33,897 nucleotides of DNA from Verrucomicrobiota bacterium (GTDB lineage Bacteria > Verrucomicrobiota > Verrucomicrobiia > Limisphaerales > UBA8199), in contig JARKQH010000474.1 in assembly GCA_029974925.1 (NCBI GenBank), forward strand, positions 1 to 33,897, read 5' to 3'. Of this stretch, positions 1-9,459 are shown piece after piece. Both the position numbers and the translations under genes were made by a program. The notes beneath the pieces were generated by a model. That model did no database searches. It worked only from the letters and a program-made list of their open reading frames with translations, and was not told the DNA's origin. Numbering within the stretch: position 1 is the stretch's first letter; each line of letters begins with the position of its first letter.

Positions 1-190
1 CAAAAAGGGGCGTCTTAAGGCTCGGATTCAGGCTTTTGACCCGGGGCATGCGCCGCCCAGTTGTTGTTATGTCACAGCCTTGGTCACGTTCCCGGTTGTT
101 GTCAGCCCTCTTGAAGCAGTGGGCGGCGGCGCCAGCCACCGGACGCCTGCTGCGACCGGGGGTTTAATCCGCGGCACCAACTGAAGGTCC

Positions 191-2965
191 TCACTGAGCC
201 GGTGGCCCCGACCGGCCGTCGGTCGGGCTGCCGTCCCCTTTGGGCGGCAGCGCGGGCCAGTACAGCAAAGCCGCCTGCTCGGGCCCGAGGCTGATTTGCA
301 GGCCGCGAGTTCCGGGCTGGATTGGCAGGCTCGAAACGAGCTCCTGCGGGCGGGCTGAGCCGAGGCTGCGGGCGGCTTCCACATCCAGGCTGATACAGGC
401 CTCCTGGGGCCGCGAAGTCGGGTTGAAGAGAGTGAGATGGAACCGGCCTGGGAGGGGTGCACCGAAACGCTCGAGCCACAGGTTCGGATTGTCACTGGCC
501 GCGAGAGTCACCGGCTCCCAGCCTGCCTGGGCAAGCCGTTGGAAGAGGGGAATATGTTTTTTGAAAAGGGGCCGGTCCCGCTCATAGTACTTGTTGGCGG
601 AAACCCAGTAGGGGTCCTTGGAAGCAGCCTCCTGATCGAAGAAACCGGGCCAGATGCCGTAGAAGAGGCAGCGCTGAAAGTATCGTTCCACCAATGCCGG
701 GGTGAATTTTTGGTAATCGGTGTTCAGGAGGAGGCAGTAAGGTTTTTGGCGGCACAGGGCCCGGCGGAAGTTCATGACGGTGTCCGGGTCCGGTTCATAA
801 GCGCCGCCGCGCAACCAGTTGACCTCGGTGCCCAGCACATCCAGGAACGGGGCGGGAAAGGAATAGTTCCAGAGCACCGAGTTGGCGAAGGTCAGGTGGC
901 CGCGACGGTGGAGTTCCCCGGCGGTTTCGCGGACGAATTCCAGGGTATTGAAGATCATCAACTGGCAGGGGCGGCCGTCGGCGTCAAACACCAGCGGAGT
1001 ATCCGCCGCCTTGAAGTGCTCGCGCCGGTAATTCAGCTCGCCCGCCGACATCTCCAGCGAGTCGTAGTATAATCCGTCAAGGCCCGCGCCCGGGCGGGGC
1101 GCGTTGGCTGGCGGGCGGTGCTTTGCGAAGGCGGCCTCAATGGCGTCCCGCATCACTGACGCCTTGGTGAAGGGCTGGCTGGCATTCGTCGCAATCCCCG
1201 GGTCCGGATTCAGGGTGAAGACGCCGCCGTCACACCACGGGGCTTTGACGAGGTAGAGGGCGAACTGGCCGTCGTCGGTGTGGATGCCGCTGGTCAAGGT
1301 GGCGGCGGCCATGCGCTTTTTTTCCTCACCCCGCGCCCCGGTGAGGTCCTGGCGCAGGACGTCCAACGCACTCTCGTAAGTTCGCGGGACAGCAGCCGGC
1401 AGGGCGAGCCAGTAGCTCATTGGCTCCACATAGTAAAAGCTCGCGATGCCGTGCGCATCGTCAAAGGGCACATTCGGCGCGCCCTCCTGAAAGGCAAAAC
1501 CAAAATCCTCGAAGGCCGGCACGCGCGCGATGTCCGTGAAAGGCATCCAGAGCCCCTCCCGTGTCACCCGCCGGGCAAAATGCGACGGGAAAATCGCGTA
1601 ATAGCCGGCCAGCGCAGCCCGAAAGCCCGCCTTGGGCTCGAAACGGAAGATGACAAAGCGAAAGTCGGCCGCGCACGGAAACCGAGCTGTTTCCTGAACG
1701 AGGGCAAAATCAAAGGCGATGAAGAATTGCCGGGTACCGGGATGGCAAACGATGCTGTATTGCGCGGGGTGTTCCAAGTCCAACCCCAATCCCAGACCGG
1801 CGCCCTGTGTCCAGACGGCGCCCAACGGATACCGCGAAATCCGGCCCGCCGACCCGCAACGCACGGCGACCGTGTGGGCGAACTCCGAGTTGCCTTCGAC
1901 CCGCCGCGCCCGCCGGACGTCGTCGCCCCATTGCCAACCGGTGGCATCCACCGGCAGGGCAAACAGAAGCGTCACTGCCCGGTCCACGCCCCGGTTGTCG
2001 GCAAGGCGGCCTTCGACCGCGAGGTGATTGGACGCCGCGGTAAACCGAGCCTCGAGACGCAGCCCAAGCTCCTCGCAAACACCGTGGTTGAAGGGGTAAA
2101 AGTCGGAGTTGGAACCGAAGTCCCGAGCCAGGAAGCCGGAAGGGGCGGGGGCGGCGAGCTCAAGCCCGTCCAGCCGCAAGGAGGTGACCTGTCCATCACG
2201 AAGACCAAGCTCAAGTCCATCCCCGGTGCGAAAGGTTTGGCTGGCGGCCACAGGGTCGGACCGGCTGGCGACAACGGGTTCCACCGGCGTGCCCTGCAAT
2301 AGCACCGCCCCGGCCGGCGTGCTTATTTCCTCCAGCGAAACATCGTCGAACCAGACCTTTCCCGTGTGACCGCGGAAGAGGCAGTGGAGCGTGAGGCGCT
2401 GGACCGGCTTTTCGGGCAGGAGGACGAACTGGCGTTGCTCCCAATCATGCGTGCCGCAGCGGAAATTAACCGTGCGCCCCCAGAGGGGCGAGCCGTCTGC
2501 ATAAATCAGGTCCACATACAGCGAGTACCCGCTGTCAGCGCTGCCGCTGACATTTTCAGCCTTGCTCCAGCCGCGGATGACCAGAGGCGCGACGTGGGTG
2601 CGGTTCAGCTCGAGGGTCTGGCTGGCGCCCCGCTCCCCGTCGGAGTGATCGCGCTCACAAATAATGGCGGCGGAACCCGCGCGGCCCTGCCCTGCACCGA
2701 GATCAAAGCCCTTTTGCCAGGGGCGCCAGCCGAGGGGCTGACCTTGAACCTGTTCCTCGAACCCCCCGTTCTTCAGCAAGGGGATTCCGGGCTGAGTGGT
2801 GCGCACGACCCGCAGGGCGGGGCCCCCGGCCATCGCCACCCCGGCCGTGAGAGCCAACGACGGCAACACCACCCCCCAAACGAAAGCGGCGACCAAGCGC
2901 GAACCGATTCCGCGGCAACCGGTTCGCAAGCGGCGGGGCCCAAACCAGCTTCTGTTTGCTTTCAC
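191..2965 (-). CDS. Secreted protein with N-terminal carbohydrate-binding-like jelly-roll region and TIM-barrel glycoside-hydrolase-like region
   Basis: Long minus-strand ORF (191..3007 in the track). The track start at 3007 is a TTG. A GTG at 2965 (VKANRSWFG...LVAAFVWGVVLPSLALTAGVAMAG) gives a more usual signal peptide. NGGFEE...GWSKAENVSG...VWFDDVSLEE resembles a CBM fold; DGLYYDSLE and following residues look like a barrel-strand acidic motif. Start codon uncertain. Confidence 0.75.
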   Translation of the reverse strand: MKANRSWFGPRRLRTGCRGIGSRLVAAFVWGVVLPSLALTAGVAMAGGPALRVVRTTQPGIPLLKNGGFEEQVQGQPLGWRPWQKGFDLGAGQGRAGSAAIICERDHSDGERGASQTLELNRTHVAPLVIRGWSKAENVSGSADSGYSLYVDLIYADGSPLWGRTVNFRCGTHDWEQRQFVLLPEKPVQRLTLHCLFRGHTGKVWFDDVSLEEISTPAGAVLLQGTPVEPVVASRSDPVAASQTFRTGDGLELGLRDGQVTSLRLDGLELAAPAPSGFLARDFGSNSDFYPFNHGVCEELGLRLEARFTAASNHLAVEGRLADNRGVDRAVTLLFALPVDATGWQWGDDVRRARRVEGNSEFAHTVAVRCGSAGRISRYPLGAVWTQGAGLGLGLDLEHPAQYSIVCHPGTRQFFIAFDFALVQETARFPCAADFRFVIFRFEPKAGFRAALAGYYAIFPSHFARRVTREGLWMPFTDIARVPAFEDFGFAFQEGAPNVPFDDAHGIASFYYVEPMSYWLALPAAVPRTYESALDVLRQDLTGARGEEKKRMAAATLTSGIHTDDGQFALYLVKAPWCDGGVFTLNPDPGIATNASQPFTKASVMRDAIEAAFAKHRPPANAPRPGAGLDGLYYDSLEMSAGELNYRREHFKAADTPLVFDADGRPCQLMIFNTLEFVRETAGELHRRGHLTFANSVLWNYSFPAPFLDVLGTEVNWLRGGAYEPDPDTVMNFRRALCRQKPYCLLLNTDYQKFTPALVERYFQRCLFYGIWPGFFDQEAASKDPYWVSANKYYERDRPLFKKHIPLFQRLAQAGWEPVTLAASDNPNLWLERFGAPLPGRFHLTLFNPTSRPQEACISLDVEAARSLGSARPQELVSSLPIQPGTRGLQISLGPEQAALLYWPALPPKGDGSPTDGRSGPPAQ

Positions 2966-3086
2966 CCCCGGCAGTGTGGGCCGCAGCCGGTGCTCCGCAA
3001 GCGCCAAATGCGGCCCCGATTTGAGCTTTCCATGGGCCGGCTCTTGCCGTAGATAATTACCTCCCGCAAATGCGGTTGCTGTTTTT

Positions 3087-4646
3087 ATGAGACCCGAAGT
3101 CGAGATCTACGATACGACCCTGCGCGATGGCAGCCAGGGCGAAGGCGTGAACTTTTCCGTCATGGACAAGCTCCGCATTGCCGAGCGATTGGACGCTTTC
3201 GGGGTGCACTACATTGAAGGCGGCTGGCCGGGGTCCAACCCCAAGGATATCGAGTTTTTTGCCGAGGCCCGGCGCCGGAAGTTCCGGCGCGCCCGTCTGG
3301 CGGCGTTCGGTTCGACCCGTCGCAAAGGCGTGGCCGTGGAGGCCGACGAACAGGTGCGGCTGCTGCTGGAGGCCGAAACGCCGGTGGTGACGATTTACGG
3401 GAAAACCTGGCTGCTCCACGTCAAAGAAGTGCTCCGGGCCACGCCCGACGAGAACCTGGCGATGATCGCCGACACCGTCCGGTTCCTCAAAGACCATGGG
3501 CGGTTTGTGATTTACGACGCGGAGCATGGGATTGACGGGTTCAAGGACAATCCGGATTACGCGCTGGCCACGTGGCAGGCGGCGGAAAAGGCCGGGGCGG
3601 ACATTGTGGTTCTGTGCGACACCAACGGCGGTTCGCTGCCGGGCGAGATCGTTCGCGCCACCACCGCGGCGCGCGGAAAGCTCACAACACGGATCGGCAT
3701 CCATACTCACAACGACATCGGGCTCGGCCTGGCCAATGCCCTGGCCGCGGTCGAGGCGGGCGCCGACCATGTGCAAGGCACCATCAACGGCTACGGCGAA
3801 CGCACCGGCAACTGCAACCTGACCAGCGCCATCCCGACTCTGGCGTTCAAAATGCGAAAGCGGACCGTGCCCGAAGCCTCGCTGCGCAAACTCAACGAGC
3901 TGTCCCAGTTCGTTGACGAAATCGCCAACATTCGCCATGACCCGCGCCAGCCGTGGGTGGGCGAGGCGGCCTTTGCGCACAAAGGCGGCACCCACGTCAA
4001 CGCCGTCCAGAAGATTGTCCGCAGCTACGAGCACATTGACCCGGCCCGCGTCGGCAACAAGCGGCGGGTGTTGGTCAGCGACCTGGCCGGGCGCAGCAAC
4101 ATTGTGATGAAAGCCCAGGAACTGGGTTTCAAAATCAGCAATGACACCCCGGAGTTGAGAGAGATTCTCAACCGGATCAAGAAGCTCGAGCACGAGGGGT
4201 ATGAATTCGAGGCTGCGGAAGGCTCGCTGGCCCTGGTCATCCGCAAGATTCTCAAGCACGAGGAGCCGCCCTTCAAAATCGAGGGTTTTCACGTGTCGAA
4301 TCGCCGGGACCGGGCCATCTCGGTCTGCCAGGCGAGTGTCAAAGTCCAGGTGGGGGATGCCATCGAGCATACCATCGCGGAGGGCGACGGTCCCGTCAAC
4401 GCGCTGGACCAGGCTCTTCGGGCCGCGCTGGTCAAGTTCTTCCCGCAACTCAAGAAGGTGCGCCTGGCCGATTACAAGGTCCGCATCCTCAACTCGACGG
4501 CCGGCACCGGCGCTCGAACGCGGGTTCTGATCGAATCCACCGACGGGAAGCAAGAGTGGGGAACGGTGGGAGTGCATGACAACATCATCGAGGCGAGCCT
4601 CCAAGCGCTTTCCGACAGCCTCGAGTACCGGCTCATGAAGCGTTGA
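3087..4646 (+). CDS. cimA: (R)-citramalate synthase (LeuA/CimA family)
   Basis: MRPEVEIYDTTLRDGSQGEGVNFSVMDKLRIAERLDAFGVHYIEGGWPGSNPKD, GIHTHNDIGLGLANALAAVEAGADHVQGTINGYGERTGNCNL, C-terminal LeuA-type allosteric domain. Confidence 0.95.
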   Translation: MRPEVEIYDTTLRDGSQGEGVNFSVMDKLRIAERLDAFGVHYIEGGWPGSNPKDIEFFAEARRRKFRRARLAAFGSTRRKGVAVEADEQVRLLLEAETPVVTIYGKTWLLHVKEVLRATPDENLAMIADTVRFLKDHGRFVIYDAEHGIDGFKDNPDYALATWQAAEKAGADIVVLCDTNGGSLPGEIVRATTAARGKLTTRIGIHTHNDIGLGLANALAAVEAGADHVQGTINGYGERTGNCNLTSAIPTLAFKMRKRTVPEASLRKLNELSQFVDEIANIRHDPRQPWVGEAAFAHKGGTHVNAVQKIVRSYEHIDPARVGNKRRVLVSDLAGRSNIVMKAQELGFKISNDTPELREILNRIKKLEHEGYEFEAAEGSLALVIRKILKHEEPPFKIEGFHVSNRRDRAISVCQASVKVQVGDAIEHTIAEGDGPVNALDQALRAALVKFFPQLKKVRLADYKVRILNSTAGTGARTRVLIESTDGKQEWGTVGVHDNIIEASLQALSDSLEYRLMKR

Positions 4647-4649
4647 TGT

Positions 4650-7523
4650 ATGCCTGACCTGCCCAAAGCCTACGAACCGCAGGCGGTCGAGGAGAAGTGG
4701 TACGCCTTCTGGCTGAAGGAGAACTGTTTCGTCGCCAATCCCGACTCGGCCAAACCTGCCTATTCGATTGTCATTCCTCCGCCCAATGTCACGGGCGTCC
4801 TGCACATGGGCCATGTGCTGAACAACACCATTCAGGACATTTTGGCCCGCAAAGCCCGCATGGATGGCAAAGAGGTCCTCTGGCTGCCCGGGACCGACCA
4901 CGCCGGCATTGCGACCCAGGCGGTGGTCGAAAAAGCCCTGCGCAAACAGGGCGTGATGAAGCATCGCGACGAGCTGGGCCGCGAAAAGTTCCTCGAGCAC
5001 GTCTGGGCCTGGAAAGACAAACACGGCGGCATCATCATCCAGCAACTCCAAAAGCTGGGCTGTTCGTGCGACTGGACGCGCCAGCGATTTACTCTCGACC
5101 CCGACTACTCGCGCTGTGTCCAGAAGGTCTTCGTCGAGCTGTATCGGAAGGGGCTCATTTATCGCGGCAAGCGCATGGTCAACTGGGACCCCGCGGCCCG
5201 CACGGCGCTCTCGGATGAAGAAGTGGAAATGACGGAGCAGAAAGGGCACCTGTGGCATCTGAAGTACCCGCTGCTGGACGGCGCCAACCGGCCCTGCGCG
5301 GGCGAGTTCGTGGTGGTGGCCACCACCCGGCCCGAGACGATGCTGGGGGACGAAGCGGTGGCGGTGAATCCCCAGGACCCCCGTTACACCGGGTTGATCG
5401 GGCGGCGCTGCCTGCTGCCGCTGCAAAACAAGCCCATCCCCATCATCGCGGACGACTTCGTGGACCCGAAGTTCGGCACCGGCTGCGTCAAGGTGACACC
5501 GGCCCACGACCCGAACGACTATCAAATGGCGTTGCGCCACAATCTGCCCTTGACGGTGGTGATCGGTCCCGACGGTCTCATGACCGCCGCGGCGGGGGAG
5601 GATTTTGACGGGATGGACCGCATGGAAGCGCGGGAGGCGGTGGTCGAGGAACTGAGCGAACAGGGCCTGCTGCTCAAAACGGAGGATTACGTCCACAATG
5701 TGGGGTACAGTCAGCGCAGCCATGTGCCGATTGAACCGTATTTGAGCGAACAGTGGTTCCTGAAGTATCCGGCGGTTGAAGCCTCGACGGCGGCGGTGGC
5801 GGAGGGACACATCCGGTTTCATCCGGAGCGCTGGACCAAAACCTATGCCCACTGGATGGGCAACTTGAAAGACTGGTGCATCAGCCGCCAGCTTTGGTGG
5901 GGCCATCGCATCCCCGTCTGGCGCCGCCGCTATGCCCGGGCCGAGTTGAAGCGCAGTCCCCGGCTCGTCGAGGCCTTCTGGGCGGGTGAACACGCTGTCT
6001 GGCTGGCACAGCATGCCGAATGGCGCTCCCCGGCCCTGGCCACGTCCGAGCTCTTCGAGCGGGAAGCCCCGTCATGCGACGGCGCGAAGTATTGGTGGCG
6101 CGTAGCCGCCGAGGATGCCGACTCGATCGAAATCGAGGCGGTGACCGACTCCGAGGCCGCGGCGGCGTTCCTCGAGCAGCAAGGCCTCGCGCAGGATCCC
6201 GACGTGCTGGATACCTGGTTCAGCTCGTGGCTCTGGCCCTTCGCCACCATGGGCTGGCCCCACCCCACCCCCACGCTCAAAAAGTTCTACCCGACCACCG
6301 ACCTGGTCACGGGGCCGGACATCATCTTTTTCTGGGTGGCCCGCATGATCATGGCCGGGTACGAGTTCATGGGCGGGCTGCCCTTCCGCAACGTTTATTT
6401 TACCGGCATCATCCGCGACAAGCTGGGCCGCAAGATGAGCAAGAGCCTCGGCAACTCGCCCGACCCGCTCGAGCTCATTGGCCGATACGGCGCCGACGCC
6501 CTGCGCTTCGGCACCATGCGCAGTGCGCCGCTGGGCCAGGACGTCCTGTTCGACGAAAAAGACGTGGAGCTTGGCCGCAACTTCTGCAACAAGCTTTGGA
6601 ACGCCTGCCGGTTCCGCCAGATGCAGGGGGGCACGGTTCAGGGCGAAATCCAGCCCGGGCTGCTCACCAGCGACGACAAGTGGATTCTGCTCAAGCTAGA
6701 CCAGGCCATCCGCGAAATCACCGCGGCCTTTGCAGAATACCGTTTCAACGAGGCCACGCAGACGCTGTACCGGTTTTTCTGGAGCGAATACTGTGATTGG
6801 TACGTGGAAGCCAGCAAGGCCGTCTTGCACGGGACCGACGCCGCCCGCAAAGAGAATGTCCTGGCCGTGCTGGATTTCGTGCTCTCCCACACGTTGCGCT
6901 TGTTTCATCCTTTCCTCCCCTTCATCACCGAGGAACTGTGGCACGGCATGGGTTACCACGAGGACATGCCGGCCGGCCAGGGCGGCAAAACCATCATGCA
7001 GGCCCCCTGGCCCAAGCCGCTGGACCAGGACTTCCGCGACCATTACGGCCTGGACGATTATTCCCTGCAGTTTGTTGACACCAAGTACGAGCTGGTCTCC
7101 CTGGGAAGAAACCTGCGCCGCGAAGGCAACCTTCCCGCCAGCAAGAAGGTCACCTTCGTCCTGAAGCCGGCCGAACCGCTGGCGCCGCACGACACGGAGG
7201 TGCTGAAGATATTGCTGAATGCGGAATCCCTGAAGGTCCAGGCCGATTACCAGCCTTCCAAGGGCACGCCCGTCGTTCATTCCAAACTGGGCGAGTTGTA
7301 TTTGCCCATGGAGGGGTTGGTGGACGTCGGGGCTGAACGCGCCCGGCTGAACCGCGAATTGCAGAAGATCGAAGCGGAGATTGCGAAAGCCGAACAGCGC
7401 CTGGCCAATCCCGCCTTCGCCCAAAAGGCGCCGCCGCACGTGCTTCAGGAACACCGGCAGCGGCTGGCGGAATGGCAGGCCAAACACGACCAGGTCAAAG
7501 CGGCACTGGACCGGCTGGGCTGA
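4650..7523 (+). CDS. valS: Valyl-tRNA synthetase
   Basis: PPPNVTGVLHMGHVLNNTIQD (HIGH), DTWFSSWLWPFATMGWP, GRKMSKSLGNSPDPLELI (KMSKS), C-terminal coiled-coil. Starts 3 nt after the cimA stop. Confidence 0.97.
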   Translation: MPDLPKAYEPQAVEEKWYAFWLKENCFVANPDSAKPAYSIVIPPPNVTGVLHMGHVLNNTIQDILARKARMDGKEVLWLPGTDHAGIATQAVVEKALRKQGVMKHRDELGREKFLEHVWAWKDKHGGIIIQQLQKLGCSCDWTRQRFTLDPDYSRCVQKVFVELYRKGLIYRGKRMVNWDPAARTALSDEEVEMTEQKGHLWHLKYPLLDGANRPCAGEFVVVATTRPETMLGDEAVAVNPQDPRYTGLIGRRCLLPLQNKPIPIIADDFVDPKFGTGCVKVTPAHDPNDYQMALRHNLPLTVVIGPDGLMTAAAGEDFDGMDRMEAREAVVEELSEQGLLLKTEDYVHNVGYSQRSHVPIEPYLSEQWFLKYPAVEASTAAVAEGHIRFHPERWTKTYAHWMGNLKDWCISRQLWWGHRIPVWRRRYARAELKRSPRLVEAFWAGEHAVWLAQHAEWRSPALATSELFEREAPSCDGAKYWWRVAAEDADSIEIEAVTDSEAAAAFLEQQGLAQDPDVLDTWFSSWLWPFATMGWPHPTPTLKKFYPTTDLVTGPDIIFFWVARMIMAGYEFMGGLPFRNVYFTGIIRDKLGRKMSKSLGNSPDPLELIGRYGADALRFGTMRSAPLGQDVLFDEKDVELGRNFCNKLWNACRFRQMQGGTVQGEIQPGLLTSDDKWILLKLDQAIREITAAFAEYRFNEATQTLYRFFWSEYCDWYVEASKAVLHGTDAARKENVLAVLDFVLSHTLRLFHPFLPFITEELWHGMGYHEDMPAGQGGKTIMQAPWPKPLDQDFRDHYGLDDYSLQFVDTKYELVSLGRNLRREGNLPASKKVTFVLKPAEPLAPHDTEVLKILLNAESLKVQADYQPSKGTPVVHSKLGELYLPMEGLVDVGAERARLNRELQKIEAEIAKAEQRLANPAFAQKAPPHVLQEHRQRLAEWQAKHDQVKAALDRLG

Positions 7524-7581
7524 GACCCGGCCTCGGAGTCAACCCCGATTTGCCGGCAAGGGCACCCACGCTTGGGCCGGC

Positions 7582-8973
7582 TCAAACGTGAACCGCGCGG
7601 CCGGAAACGGCGAGCGCGGCTTCACGCAAGGCCTCTCCCAGCGTCGGATGCACATGGCAGGCGCGGGCGAGGTCCTCGCTGCTGGCCCCGAAAGCCATCG
7701 CCACCGCCGCTTCATTGATCAGGTCACCCGCATGGGGTCCCAGGATGTGGACCCCGAGAATCCGGTCCGTTTTGGCGTCGGCCAGCACCTTGGCCATGCC
7801 CTCGACCTGGCCCAGCGTCCGCGCCCGCCCATTGGCGCGGAAGGGGAAGACGCCCTTCCGATATTCGCGGCCGGCTTCGCTGAGTTGCTGTTCGGTCTTT
7901 CCGACCGACGCGATTTCCGGGTGGGTGTAAACCACTCCGGCAATCGTATCGTAATCCACATGGGCCCGCCGCCCGGCCAAGGCCTCGACGCAGGCCACGC
8001 CCTCCTCTTCGGCTTTGTGGGCGAGCATGGGCCCGCCGATGACATCGCCGATGGCATACACCCCCTCGGCCGTTGTCGCGAAGGCCGGGTTCACCGGAAT
8101 GAAGCCTTTGGCGTCCAGTTTGATTCCGAGGTTCTCCAAACCCAAACCTTCTGTGTTTGGCTTCCGCCCCACCGCCACCAGCACCCGGTCGCATTGAATG
8201 GGAGGCTGCCCCTCGGTTTCGACCACACATTGACCGTCCTTGGCTCGCGCTCCCGTGACCTTGCATCCCAGCCGGAACTCCAACCCCTGCTTTTCGAAGA
8301 GTTTCTTTGCCTCGGCGGCGATCTCGTGATCCATCCCCGCCAGAATGCGATCCAGGAACTCCAGCACGGTCACCTTCGCGCCCAGCCGTCGCCAGACCGA
8401 ACCCAACTCCAGCCCGATGTAACCCGCGCCGATGACCACCAGGTGTTTGGGCACCGTCGGGTAGCTCAGGGCCTCGGTACTCGTGCCGATTCGATCCCCG
8501 TCCGGTGTGATTCCGGGCAATGTCGCGGGTTGGCTTCCCGTCGCGATCAGAATCTTGCGGCCGCGCACCTCCGCCCCGGCCTTTCCGTCCTGGACATGGA
8601 CGCGCCCCGGCCCCAAGAGGGTTGCCCGGCCCTGGTAACGCGTGATCTTGTTTTTTCTAAACAGCGCTTCGACTCCCTTGGTCAGGGTCGCCACCACCTG
8701 GTCCTTTCGCCTGAGCATCGCCGCCAGGTCGAGTTTCAGGTCGGAAAAGAGAATGCCCTGGGATGCCAAATGCTCGCGCGCCTCGGCGAATCGCTCGCTG
8801 GATTCCAGCAGCGCCTTGCTGGGAATGCAGCCCACGCGCAGACAGGTGCCGCCCAAGGCCGGGGCCTCCTCGATGCAGCCCACGTTGAACCCGAGCTGTG
8901 CCGCGCGAATCGCCGCCACGTAACCGCCGGGGCCGGCTCCAATCACCACCAGATCATGTTCCTGAACGTTCAT
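7582..8973 (-). CDS. lpdA: Dihydrolipoyl dehydrogenase
   Basis: [42 protein letters not shown] redox-active disulfide motif, [53 protein letters not shown]. Confidence 0.96.
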   Translation of the reverse strand: MNVQEHDLVVIGAGPGGYVAAIRAAQLGFNVGCIEEAPALGGTCLRVGCIPSKALLESSERFAEAREHLASQGILFSDLKLDLAAMLRRKDQVVATLTKGVEALFRKNKITRYQGRATLLGPGRVHVQDGKAGAEVRGRKILIATGSQPATLPGITPDGDRIGTSTEALSYPTVPKHLVVIGAGYIGLELGSVWRRLGAKVTVLEFLDRILAGMDHEIAAEAKKLFEKQGLEFRLGCKVTGARAKDGQCVVETEGQPPIQCDRVLVAVGRKPNTEGLGLENLGIKLDAKGFIPVNPAFATTAEGVYAIGDVIGGPMLAHKAEEEGVACVEALAGRRAHVDYDTIAGVVYTHPEIASVGKTEQQLSEAGREYRKGVFPFRANGRARTLGQVEGMAKVLADAKTDRILGVHILGPHAGDLINEAAVAMAFGASSEDLARACHVHPTLGEALREAALAVSGRAVHV

Positions 8974-9105
8974 GTGGACTTTGCCCGATCATCCGAATTA
9001 CAGAGCCCTTCGGCCCGGCATTCAACCCGTTGAAAAGCAATTCAACGCCGCCTTTGGCGCGGCGCATGGGACCTGGCTTGGTGCCGTCTCGGCGAAGGAT
9101 TTGCC

Positions 9106-9267
9106 TCAGCGACGCAGCATCCGGCCAAACACCCGGTAGGCGTACGACATCCACAGAACCGTCAGCAAGCTGATGATGACCACCTGGCTCACCACCGGGT
9201 AACTGTAAATCAGAAAAGCAATCCCTCCGCACGCCACGGTTGCCTTTATTAAATCGAACAGACTCAT
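9106..9267 (-). CDS. Small (53 aa) two-TM membrane protein
   Basis: Hand translation of the minus strand from ATG at 9267 to TGA at 9106-9108: MSLFDLIKATVACGGIAFLIYSYPVVSQVVIISLLTVLWMSYAYRVFGRMLRR. Two hydrophobic helices and a basic C-terminus. Absent from the ORF track (under 60 aa). Lies upstream of lpdA on the same strand. Confidence 0.6.
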   Translation of the reverse strand: MSLFDLIKATVACGGIAFLIYSYPVVSQVVIISLLTVLWMSYAYRVFGRMLRR

Positions 9268-9459
9268 AACCGCACAACTTCAAGGCAGCACAATTCGCGC
9301 CACTTCCCTTGAACCGGATGCCCATCGGGCAACCCAGCCCGCAACGCGCCAGTGCTTCGCCACTCCTTACTTACGCCCGTTCGGCTCAAGTGCCAAGTCG
9401 GAAAAGACCCGATGAGCATCCCGGGCCCGGTTCAGGAGCTCAATTCCGCCCCGCCGCGG

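Noticed and set aside
1-190. Partial plus-strand CDS entering from the left edge (frame 2 open to about 182)
   Set aside because: Translation KKGRLKARIQAFDPGHAPPSCCYVTALVTFPVVVSPLEAVGGGASHRTPAATGGLIRGTN has no recognisable features; too short to support.
3057-6014. 985-aa minus-strand ORF antisense to cimA and valS
   Set aside because: It is the mirror frame of two strongly conserved genes in high-GC DNA and spans their junction. The translation is His/Arg/Gly/Val-rich with no domain logic, so it is a compositional artefact.
7381-9033. 550-aa plus-strand ORF antisense to lpdA
   Set aside because: Complement of a convincing lpdA; shadow ORF due to GC-rich codon bias.
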